From: Xylogone sp. PMI_703 | Lineage: Eukaryota; Ascomycota; Leotiomycetes | Direction: 5' to 3' | Assembly: GCA_021399445.1 (NCBI GenBank) | Contig: JAJTUQ010000001.1 | Span: forward strand, 6,758,001 to 6,822,000 | DNA: 64,000 nucleotides | Translations under genes and position numbers: made by a program | Part shown: piece after piece, positions 22,117 to 32,603 of the stretch | How the letters are laid out: each line of letters begins with the position of its first letter | Position numbering within the stretch: position 1 is the first letter of the stretch | Notes under the pieces: model-generated | What the model was told of the DNA's origin: nothing | Database searches by the model: none | What the model saw: the letters and a program-made list of their open reading frames with translations, nothing else

Positions 22117-23860
22117 GTTTCAACACGTTAAAGCTTCAACGAACCAGGGCTGACAATATGAGGAAATCGGGAGAAGTAGAAATATTTGGAAAATGCGAAT
22201 TAGTAGAGTTTTCTTAGAAGATTTAAATAATGATTAGAGTGCGTAAGGGGTTTTCGGACGAGGCTGCGACAGTAAGTCATCTCGGGACCTTCCATTTCAG
22301 GATGATAGTCATACAGTTGATAACGCCACCAACAATTCTTCGGAATGTTTACCGAATGAAACAATCATGATTTATTTATCTTTCCCCTGCGATGACCTGT
22401 CTACTGTTTGAATCTCCTTATCTCTAGATTAGTATTTTGCATAGTAATCGACATGTATATGCTGCAGTACTAGCCCGATAGCAAACTACAATGCTGGCTA
22501 CCCTCTTGTTAACAGTTAATGATAGCGCCTTGTAGAGGCCATAAGCAGTTATGTTACATTCCGCCTGAAACGGATTCTAGCCCAACAGGGCTTTAACCTT
22601 TTTTACCTTGCACTAAATATATTTCTACAAACAAAAGTGTAGAGTTTCCAACCTAGAAAACGAACGGATCCCGAGTTACCTCCTTCTTGACTTTCTAATA
22701 ATAAAATAATTGGATCTTGGGAATGAACGTCTCAAGTCCGGACGAAACTACGTAGTGGATTCCGGAACCTAGAGGTCTAAGGTCCTGAGCAAGATTTCCT
22801 GGATCCTAAAATTCCAACACATCTATCACTCTACATAACCTGTATAACATAATTTTAGAACTCCGAAGTCTAAGTGATAATATATCTTATAAAATTTCAA
22901 AGCAAAATTTGAATTGCTACTCTATACTACGTATATTACGCCTAACCCTGAGATGAAAGATATTTATCGTTGTATCGAGACATTGCTCTGAGGTTTTAGG
23001 AAGTATAATTACTATTCCGTTTCTTTTGAGAGGAAGCGGGGCAAGAACAGGTAGGCATGGAAAGAAATACCACCAAATGTCGAAAATGTGTAACTCAGAC
23101 CTCATCGTTACTTTTACATATGGTCGCCCGATTTCTCTCCCTATAAAGCTAGTTGAATCGGCTACAAGATCATAAACAGAGCCGTTATATACATAACAGG
23201 GAAGATATCTTCGAGACTCTTCTCGCTATTTAAATATTCTTACTTAGGTATTTAGAAATGGCGTCTACAAGCTCTCAAGTGAATGCTAGTTATCTCGAGA
23301 AACGTTAATTACTCGAGACTTGACGAGAAGATATTAGTGAGGTACGGTACTGTAGTTAGAATATTATTTAGGGGCCTTACGTATATGCGGATAAACATAT
23401 AATCGTACTGTTATTGAAACTGCATGAGAAAGATAGACAAAGATCATTCTGATTAGGACCATTTCTAACGGTAGTAGTGGTCAAGTTAAATTAAGTAATT
23501 TCTACAATTGAAATTTTGAATGGATAATTAGGTGCTGAACTTTTCTCACTTAAAGCCCAGGGTCTACGTCCAACTAGACTTTATCCTTCACATGCTTGTT
23601 TAGAATGGATGCCACTGGAGAACTGAAATGACCAACATGCAATATTTGATTATCAAAGCTCCAACATCGCTGCCTCGAACTTAGGCCTATTTCTTTAGAG
23701 CAAATTGGCCGTTTTCCATATGTAAACGTATGAGCATATGAATAATGGAAACTCTACTTCTATCAAGTGATGAAAGCTGCGTATTACTGAAGGAAAAATG
23801 GAGACTCTCGGCTTCTGCCAGTGCTCCAGTCCAAACCCCTTTGCTGCGTAACCATCAAAC
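22117..23860. other. Intergenic, nothing seen
   Basis: AT-rich spacer of 1.7 kb. A 62-codon frame at 22917-23105 (-) has no motif. No gene or repeat is supported. Confidence 0.45.
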
Positions 23861-24831
23861 CTATTTTAATTCAATTAACAACCAATCTATGAAACAAAAT
23901 AAATGGATGTTGAGGGAGAATTACCTGCTGCTAGGAATGCGAGGCTATCGCAGTTGGTGACAGTTAGGCTAGCTTGTTCGTGTGCTAAGCTTATACACTT
24001 GGAGAAACCATATGCTCTTTTGCCTGTAGAAGGTATTTTTTCATCTGCAAATTGTTTTCGTTAGTTTGTGACTACACTTGGTAAGATTATATTAAAACGA
24101 GAGTGAGTAGTCTACCATTGAAATTTCCAAGAATATGTCCTAGTTCATGCATAAAAGTGAAACTTGTTGTTTCAAGCTGTCTGATGCTTATTCCTTTATC
24201 ATAATCATCCTTAAGCTGAACTGAAGGCGCATTCGTCATTCCTCGGACTGTACAAATAACTATAACTAGCCCTTTTTGACTGGGAATACTATATGCCTGT
24301 GTGTTGGCGGTTGGGTCGGCGCATACCGGTCCTTTGCTCGTAAGAATTTGTTTGGGCAGAAAGAGCCATCCTGGCTGGGCATCTGCTGGATCTCCAAGGG
24401 CGGGGTTGGGATAAGACCTATATGCGGTTGCATCGTCACAATATAATGTAAATTGCGCATTACTCCTAGCAAGGGTCTTGATGCTACCTGGGAACCTGGT
24501 CAACTACATCCAGACAAGGGGTTATTATGGAGGGGCTCTTACCAACAGCCTTGTTGAGGTTATCTGATGTATTGAACAGCTGCATAGCAAGCGCGTCAAA
24601 GGTAACATCTACATCGTTGGTTGGTTTTCCACCAAATCTTATGGCCCGATTAACGTAATAGTTGTTTAAATCTTGGAACAACTGCAATGCTTCATCCATG
24701 GCACCTTTCACGGTGTCCATTTGTGTTCCGCACGACGTGACATCTATCTCATAAGTAGCAGCCGCGTGAATGGAGAGAAAACAAAGAGGAAAGAGGAGGA
24801 AGCATATAGTTCGACGTCGACTCCACGCCAT
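23861..24831 (-). CDS. Secreted HExxH metalloprotease-like protein (M35/aspzincin-like)
   Basis: Exons 24831-24543, 24487-24116 and 24044 onward. After exon 3 the frame either stops at 23887-23889 (272 residues) or is spliced through a 38-bp intron (23924-23887) to a TAG at 23861 (268 residues). The N terminus MAWSRRRTICFLLFPLCFLSIHAAA is a signal peptide. The zinc motif HELGH (FMHELGHILG) lies near residue 210. Downstream AYGFSKCISLAHEQA and NCDSLAFLAA resemble the YG..xxC..LA...A..NADSY block that follows the zinc motif in deuterolysin-like fungal proteases (family knowledge). The product is thus probably an extracellular zinc endopeptidase. The third zinc ligand is not certain, and the exact MEROPS family is tentative. 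An upstream ATG at 24948 is less likely because it would bury the signal peptide. Confidence 0.72.
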
Positions 24832-26758
24832 CTTGTTATGAATATAAGAGTGCCAGATGAGAGGTGGCGGAAACGATGCGTAAGAGAGAATGGGGTTACG
24901 TTGATAGCCACACTCGTATCTCAAAGACGAGGTCTCATAATCTCTCACTCTCTCATGCGCACATATATATACATCCGGTTATATTATTATGGGAAGTTGG
25001 AGTGGATAAGAGCGCATGATATTACGAGATTTCAGTTGCCATCTTCAAGCCATCCCAGGGTGCAACAAGTGCTTACAACATACGGAATCTGCGGCCCATT
25101 TCTCCTCATAAAGGACTACTGTATGTATTTCTCTTTAAAGATTGTATGCTCATAACAGAGATATGTCAGCGAAAGAGAGAACTAGTGTAGCCAGTGATTG
25201 GTATGTAGCCGGACTCATATTGTACCGTCATCTCCGAGATCCACTGACTCCATAGGCTTACGTGGTATGTTGGTTCTACATGAAAGACAAAAAATTTTGC
25301 TTTTGATGAATATTTGCGTACTTGAGATATTCTGTTAGCCATGGTGTTTCATCCGAAACGACGGGCTACAAAGGATAGGTTCGGACCGACATAGATGTTC
25401 TGGCGAAACCGGCCATCAGTCGACTGATGAATGGGACGGCACTTGTAAGACAGTGCTTATAATGTCAGCACTTGTGATATGTGGTCACGTAAAAGCCCCT
25501 TTCTTTGTGGTGACCAAGACTAATAGGGACTTACGAAGCACATTAAACGTTATCATGGGCCGGTTATAACCGTCTGCAATTCAACTCATCGCTGAAGCTT
25601 GGAGCGAAGCGAAGCAGTGGTCTTATTAGGAAAGGCAGTATTTTGCTGAATTTCAGCTTACGATTATCTAGACAGAGCGGTATGAGCAATGTCACACCAG
25701 ATCCTATACTAGGCATTGAGCTCCAAGTCTCTGTGTTTTGTGTAGGATAGCTTTCAGTCTTGGCGAGACATACCAGGAGGAGCATGTTGCGGCTGCCAAG
25801 TACGGCACTTTGGACTGGTGAGCTTTGAAGTAGTCGATTAGAACAAGCATTCCGACGGGGCTAAGAATCTTAACCCGGCAACCTTGATTAGCCACTAGGG
25901 GGTAGCACTTTCTGTGGTAATCTCGTGTCAGAACAATTGCGGTTGTGCATACCCGTAAGTGCCGTAAATTAAGCCATGATGACTACAGCCATATAGGGTA
26001 TAGCCAGGGACCCCGGCATGCTCGGTAACTCCTTCTAGTATCCTATATTGCAGTTGCGCTTTAAGCTACTTAGCAGTTAGCTGAGTTGAATTGTCTGACG
26101 GTTTAATTACTAAGTTCTTGTGGTTATTTCTGAAAGTTATATCTGCAGGCTAGATTCTCTCTTAATGGATGTTTATCTTCAAATTTGTTGCAAAGATCCT
26201 GAATTACTACTATAGCTCTGATTACTTACATAGCAAGCTTTCTCTATGTTATGTGTCTGGAATTGGGAGGAGGCCAAAACATCCCACTTTGTGGAACCCA
26301 AAGTTACGGACTATCTAGAGCCAAAATAAGCAGACCAGTATTTAGGCTTCCTTTTAAGTGGATCATACCCTTTTCGGCCCGGAGCTATATACATCTTCTT
26401 AAGCATAGATAACTGCGCTCGGAGATGATAGATGACTAGTATGAACAATATATCGGAGAAGAAGAATTGGGGCTTGCGAGCTCAGTCAGCTTACGTGGAG
26501 TAGAGATAGTGATACTCCTTCATCAATTCGGCATCTATGATGTTGGCTAGCGTTGCGATGCAAATTACGTTTCCATATTTCGGAATGAGGCGGAGGATTA
26601 CTAGGACTGCCTCTTCCTAATTCTACCAAGCAGCCAAACAGTATATAATGGTAGAGATACTCAAGATAGTTTCCCCCTTCATCCGTACAATTAATCTGTA
26701 CCCTGGAGCTAGAGTCTTATGTACGAGCTCTGATAGCCCGTCATCTCCTAAACTCAAG
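24832..26758. other. Divergent intergenic region, nothing seen
   Basis: Space of 1.9 kb between the metalloprotease-like gene (-) and the GH71 gene (+), presumably holding both promoters. Frames at 24673-25155 (+) and 25564-25895 (-) lack motifs and overlap other signals. No gene is called. Confidence 0.45.
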
Positions 26759-29700
26759 ATGCGCTTGCTCTCTTCAGGCCTTGCGGTGCTCTTGCTTGGA
26801 GCATCTCATGTCTCCGCCAAGGCAGTTTTTGCCCATTTCATGGTAACGTCCCCCATCACAATTTCTCGTGTTAAAAGCAGAAGCAACTTTGTTCCACTCA
26901 AGATGTATTCACCTAGTGTGCGATTTGCTGACGCTGGGCCGCTCTTGGGTTTCCATATAGGTATCGAATGCCGCCAACTACAGCGTAGGCGACTGGGAGG
27001 ATGAAATCCAACTTGCCCAAGACGCCCATATCGACGCATTTGCCCTTAATATCGCATTTAACCAGGATAACGACCCCCAGATTGCCAATAGCTTTACAGC
27101 TGCAAATAATTTGGGCTTCCAACTCTTTTTTTCTTTCGACTATGCAGGTAACGGGCCTTGGCCCCAATCAGAGGTGATTAGCCTCCTCGAGCAGTATGGC
27201 AGCAACGGCGCGCATTATCGTTATAATGGACAACCTTTTGTTTCCACGTTCGAAGGACCTGAAAATGCTGAGGATTGGATCACCATCAAAGCGCAAATAG
27301 GCTGTTTTTTCGTGCCTAGCTGGTCTTCGCAAGGCGCCAAAGCTGCTCTGGAGCTGGCCAATGGGGTTGCGGATGGACTCTTCAGTTGGGCTGCATGGCC
27401 GTGGGGTGATAGAGACATGGATACCTTCGTCGACGCATCCTACCTCCAGTATCTGGATGGAAAGCCATATATGATGCCTGTCTCTCCATGGTTTTACACC
27501 AACTTGCCTGGCTATAACAAGAACTGGTTGTGGCGCGGAGACGATCTTTGGTTTGACCGCTGGCAACAGGTCCTATATGTTCAGCCAGAATGGGTAGAGA
27601 TTGTTACTTGGAATGATTACGGAGAATCACATTATGTCGGACCCCTCCGGGATAATGCTATGGAACTGTTTACGATCGGCGAGGCCTCGTACAACTATGC
27701 GGAGAATATGCCCCACGATGCTTGGAGGCTGACCCTCCCTTTCTCTATTGACATGTACGTGAAGAACTCAACAACAATCAACGAAGAAGCTGTTGTCTTT
27801 TGGTATCGACCTCAGCCTGCTCAGGCTTGTAGCGACGGTCAGACGACGGGAAACACCGCCTCTCAGTTACAAGTCGAGTTCTCTGCGACGGAGGTTGTTC
27901 AAGACAAAGTCTTCTATACTGCTCTTCTTGGGTCGTCAGCATCTGTCTCTGTCAGCGTTGGTGGTATCGCCCTGCCCAGCGGATGGACATGGACTCCACA
28001 GGACGGTGTTGGCTTGTATCACGGCAGTGTGTCATTAAACGGTGCCCTAGGGGAAGTCAGTATCACCATTACACGAGGTGGCAGCGTGATTGCCTCACAG
28101 ACTGGCATAGCCATCTCAACTGACTGTATTAACGGTCTTGAAAATTGGAATGCCTGGGTCGGTGGTGCCGTAGCTGGTGGCTCTATCTCCGCAACTCCAA
28201 CCTCAATGGATGATCAAGTGTGCATCAACGGGACGAGCGTGAACAACTTCATTGGCATCTGCAGTTTTGCTTGCAATTTTGGTTACTGTCCGGTCGGAGC
28301 TTGCTTGTGTACACAGATGGGTACACAAATCCCCAAGCCTTCACCAGTGAATGTCAACGGCTACCCAGTTGAAGGTGAAGACGCAAGTTATTCAGGGCTC
28401 TGTGCTTTTGATTGTAATCTTGGATTTTGTCCAGATGGGGCTTGTGGAACCGTGCCAGTTCCCCTGGCCACACCGACTGTCTCTGATTTCCTCCCCCCGG
28501 CGTGCATTGCTGGAGAAGGTGACGGTCAATGGGCTGGTCTCTGCAGTTTTGCGTGCAACTACGGCAACTGTCCTATTCAGTTATGTACATGTACTGGACA
28601 AGGTGCTTTAGTGGAATCCCCACCCATCACCGAGGGTATCACTGGTAGTCCCGTCGGTGACATCAACGACTGGGGACTTTGCGAGTTTACTTGTCCTCGT
28701 GGTTATTGCCCTGATGGAGCCTGCCAGTCGGTCAATAATACGCTTGGCTCTAATAACAACTCCCCCAACGCAGCCTCTATCATCCCATTGCCTTGCACCA
28801 CAGTGGCCCCCGGAGCGACATTTACTCTCACAGCAGAGTGTGCCAGCGATGTAGCCAAGCTTCCAAAAGACAGTTCGAACAACATTCCCCCTGGGCCACC
28901 TGACTGTAATGAGGACTGTGACCTACTCCGCCTCTTAACTGCAACATGTTGCGGAACTGGAGGCACAGTTGGAAATCCAATTGTCATCGATCCTCAGGTA
29001 CCTCTTCCGGCTGCACTGCCCTTCACTCAAGGATTCACACCAAACGAAGCCATCCCTTTTGTAAGCAATACTCTGCCGGCCAATATACCTTTGAGTGAGC
29101 CAGTTGTTCTGCCAGCTAGCTTTGTGCCTTCGGTTAACGTCACAATTCCGGCCATGGCCTTTCAACCCAACGTTCCAGTAGGAATCGAATTTATCTTACC
29201 CCTAGCGTTTGTTCCACCGTTCGCAATCACCTTTGGCGCAACAACATTACCTGCAGATGTTGCATTAGCAGCAGCTGTAATTGTTCCGGCTTCCTATGTT
29301 CCACCAGCTCTTTTATTGGTTCCCCCCTTCTTCGCGATCATCGGTGAAACCCTCGGTGCGCCGGTTGACCTTCCTGCGGATTACGTTCCTTACAGCCCTA
29401 TTGCAATCCCAGCAAACAATTACCCAGCAGATGCCCCATTACCAGTGCCAGTAGTGGTTCCCCCATCAGCAACATTTCCAGGCCCCTTAACCATCCCTCC
29501 GCTTTTCCCACTGGCGGCAGATCCTTCCCAAGCGACATCTACAACTTCGGATGATGATGATGGTACACCTCCACAAGCAACGCAGACGTGGCACTATCCA
29601 GATGGTGATCCTCTTGATGATGATAGCACGCTATCCTCCTTGGCAAATAGCATTGCAAGTGCAGAGGCAACCTTCACAGATCCGTTCACAGTTCAACAAG

Positions 29701-30303
29701 CATCTGCAACACCCACAGCTCCTCCACCTTCAGGACCATCGGGTTTTCATATTGTGGGTACCATAACGCAAGATGAAACAACCCAGGATATTTCTCTGGC
29801 GGTTGTAGGTTCCGCCAATGATATCTGTACCACTATAGTTAACAACATGGATAAGTATGGTGCGTACGGCTTTCTGGGTAATGGCGGCGACGGCGAAGGC
29901 TTAGTGGCCGACATCATGTTCCCCAACTATGTCAATGACTCTACTACTGAGTTTTACCTGCTTGAAAAGGGTATCATCGACGGAAATTCAAAAGAGGGGC
30001 CGCTCTGCGGCGTAACAAGTCCATCCGATTTCCGACTCTCCTTCTTCAGTACATTTGCATCGGCCGGACCCAACACTTTCTGTAAGCTTCTCTTTATTCG
30101 TTATATCTTACTGCCCACAATCTATATCAAATACTAATCATGTTTTCATTTTAGCATTCTTCGACTCATCTGGCACTACTGGGACTTGCGTTTTGAACAA
30201 CTCGCCATCGTCTTGCACAGATTCCGAGGGTTTCCAATGGCAAGTAACGGATCTAATGATTTGCGTGGCTGATGGAAACCCGTCATACTGTGCTGGTCAT
30301 TAA
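26759..30303 (+). CDS. Modular secreted GH71 alpha-1,3-glucanase (mutanase)
   Basis: Exons 26759-26842, 26961-30081 and 30155-30303 give 1117 residues, with introns of 118 bp (GTAACG..ATATAG, phase 0) and 73 bp (GTAAGC..TTTTAG, phase 1). A signal peptide (MRLLSSGLAVLLLGASHVSA) precedes KAVFAHFM, the usual GH71 start. GH71 enzymes hydrolyse alpha-1,3-glucan, a fungal wall polymer. Catalytic-domain landmarks are LQLFFSFDYAGNG-like sequence (FQLFFSFDYAGNGPW), YNGQPFVSTFEG, CFFVPSW and EIVTWNDYGESHYVGPL (to about residue 430). Four Cys modules follow (447-621), each around GLCxFxCxxGxCPxGxC, resembling CBM24-type modules reported on fungal mutanases. Next is an exact 29-residue hydrophobic/Pro repeat (about residues 715-890), an acidic linker, and a C-terminal Cys-containing domain (956-1117). 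Most characterised GH71 proteins are about half this length. Confidence 0.88.
28217..28740 (+). repeat. Four Cys-rich modules in the GH71 protein
   Basis: Four modules at about 28220, 28397, 28503 and 28675 share the core G(L/I)C.F.C..G.CP...C. Modules 1 and 3 also have a leading Cys 12-15 residues upstream and end CxC, while modules 2 and 4 lack these, giving an alternating long-short pattern. They are probably disulphide-bonded glucan-binding units. Confidence 0.75.
29022..29543 (+). repeat. Six tandem 29-residue (87-bp) protein repeats
   Basis: Units start at 29022, 29109, 29196, 29283, 29370 and 29457, each exactly 87 bp apart. The consensus begins (L/V)PAsFVP (LPASFVP, LPLAFVP, VPASYVP, LPADYVP) and has a second PA(D/N) motif near position 19-21 (for example TLPADVAL, NYPADAPL). 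Nucleotide identity is low, so the repeat is maintained at protein level. Confidence 0.85.
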
Positions 30304-31192
30304 GCTTGGCTGCAATACAGTTGTAATACGATAGAGTTGGATAGTAGAACTATTTATGTCGACCAGTTACTTCTAAAAATCTGAGCTGCTTCAAATGTAC
30401 ATTCTTCTTTACTTAAATATCATATTAATTCAGGTCAACAAAATACGTTGGCTTTCAGAAAATCAAAAGATGATATAAGGTCCCATAAGCTCGTGCTTGA
30501 CTAAGGGATCAAATCCAAGAGTTAGTCAAGGTCTCTATCTTTCATTTGAGATGAGAGCATTTTCTAGAAGAAGAGTGCTTTCTAAAATAGCTTTTCTCAA
30601 CATTACGACCGCCTTATGATTGTTAGGAATCCACTTACAAATATTTAACTGATCTTAGCAAAACTACAGCCACAATCTATTATACTAAATAATGTATTGT
30701 ATGATACCTTACTGATAATAGTTGCATAACTTTACTTAACACAGCGTTCTATTCTCTATACATGTCATTATGTCACATTTGTGTCCAAGTTAGGAATAAC
30801 ACCCATGCTCACCCGCGGGTGGGGCGTGGAACTCCAGTAGTATCAAGATGAAAACAGAGCTTGTGCAATATACTGTTGAACTTGTGGAATAACAGGAAGA
30901 GGCCTTCGTTAGTAGTAAATATGTATTCTTGGGCCGCAAATAAGAACGCACCAATACCGGGTAATTTATGGTACGGCACGGCCCGGATACTCTCGTATTC
31001 CGCCCTTTACTTGATCAATAACGGCCATGACTCATTTATTATCTAATACGCTTATTAGTAACTACCTTAACTTCAGTATACTGAACACCGGAACTTGATA
31101 ATTACTCTAACAATCGAACCTCAGGATCATAAAGTTTTGACTTCAAGATACTTCATATATCAAGAGTAGCCCTGAAATCTGCGTCAAAAGAT
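30304..31192. other. Intergenic, nothing seen
   Basis: Spacer between the GH71 and GST genes. A G-rich patch at 30815-30832 contains GTGGGG, which fits the CreA-type consensus SYGGRG, but one site alone is weak evidence. No gene is seen. Confidence 0.4.
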
Positions 31193-32211
31193 ATGTCTAT
31201 TGAAAGAGCGCAGTATCACCTAATCGGAACGTATACGCGATACTCTAGTAGAGGCTCACCCGCAATTACTTAAATGCCATTCTTTTACTGATGGTTGAAA
31301 TAGGCTGGACTGCTCGCGTCGTTACCGTATTGGAATACTTCAAGATTCCTTACAAAGCCAACTATGTACCTCTTTCTGAAGTAAATCCTTCCTGAAACCA
31401 ATTTGCATGTTACTATACTTTCGATATACCTGTTATTCTTTATCTTAGAAACTGCATACTTACTCTGTATAACCTCAGGTTAAATCGCTCTCCCCGAGTG
31501 GCTTTGTCCCTCTTCTTCAAGACCCATCCTTAAGCCCAATCTATCTGAACGACTCCCTAGCAATCTGCGAATTCCTCGCTGATTCTCATCCGGACCTCAA
31601 TCTTTGGCCTCAGGACCGTTTTCTCAGAGCCCTAGCCAGAAGTGCGGCAGCTGAGATGCATTCTGGATTTTCTGTAATGAGGAACACATATGATACTAAT
31701 TTCATCGCGAAGTACACTGGGAAGATCCCTATTACCGATGCTGGACTGAAGGAGATTGAGAGAATGTTGAAGTTATGGGGGGATTCTAGGATGCGATCTG
31801 CTAAAAGGCTGAAATCGATGGGCAAAGAGGATGAAGGATTCTTGTTTGGATCCTTCAGTATCGCGGATGCTTACTTTTGGCCTGTTCTATGGGTACGTAT
31901 TTGATATTATTGCGAGGAGTGTTATATTGTCCTCGCCAACACTTATAGTCTAAACGTATTACTGGGTGATGACTGACTGTGTTCTGTAGAGATTTCGAAC
32001 TTACAACCTTCCACTAGATTCTGCTTCGCCGGAAGCTCTTGCTTGGATGGCTAAAATGTGGAGTGACCCAGTCATGAAAGCTTTGGGTAAGGATTACTTC
32101 AAGCAAGTGGAGAATCCTGAGACGAAGATTGATAAATACGATGATAAATACAAGGGCAATAAAGATATCACGTATGGTACATTTGAAGAAGACTGGGAAT
32201 TTTTTCCATAG
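31193..32211 (+). CDS. Glutathione S-transferase
   Basis: Four exons, 31193-31247, 31304-31380, 31479-31892 and 31990-32211, give 255 residues. Introns are 56, 98 and 97 bp. The N-terminal thioredoxin-like domain reads YHLIGTYTRYSSWTARVVTVLEYF, then KIPYKANYVPLSEVK and LSPSGFVPLL. LNDSLAICEFLAD is the conserved glutathione-binding segment (the usual ESLAI pattern, with Asp replacing Glu). The C-terminal helical domain includes FLFGSFSIADAYFWPVLWR, the normal N-capping motif SIADA. The fold and length fit cytosolic fungal GSTs that conjugate glutathione to electrophiles or reduce peroxides. Which class and substrate is unknown. It is convergent with the GH92 gene, 392 bp apart. Confidence 0.85.
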
Positions 32212-32603
32212 CTGCGAGGTATTCAGAGGATCTGTACATAAGTTTCATAACGTATATTATGATTTTTTCTTTCAGTTCTGTAAAATCTTCACAGAGGAAA
32301 GTTTAAAGAGCAGGAATCCTACCCATACCCGATGAGAACTGGTGACTATACTTACGCTGTTTGTGCAGCTGCAGCAGGTGCAACTGTCGAGCCTGGGATG
32401 ATGCTAGTCAGAAGGCATGTACAAGCAGAACTAACTCGTGTAGGCTCAGCATGGCAGTTTCCAAGGTAAGTCGGAATGGCCGTAGGTTCAGTGATTGTTC
32501 TTGTCAAGAATGCGATGCAGAACTCAGATGCAGAGCTGGAGTAGCGGGAATCACGAAGATTACGGAGGCAGTTATCAGAGCTCTACATCATCGAAGTCAG
32601 TCA
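32212..32603. other. 3' intergenic between GST and GH92
   Basis: Convergent spacer. A short open stretch around 32360-32615 (+) is Cys/Ser-rich in one frame but shows no family signature. No gene is called. Confidence 0.4.

Noticed and set aside
27168..29766. Many overlapping frames within the GH71 gene
   Set aside because: They overlap the long GH71 frame, which is the only one with domain motifs.
30815..30832. Single CreA-like GTGGGG site
   Set aside because: The consensus is short and common. No paired site or clear target promoter supports it.
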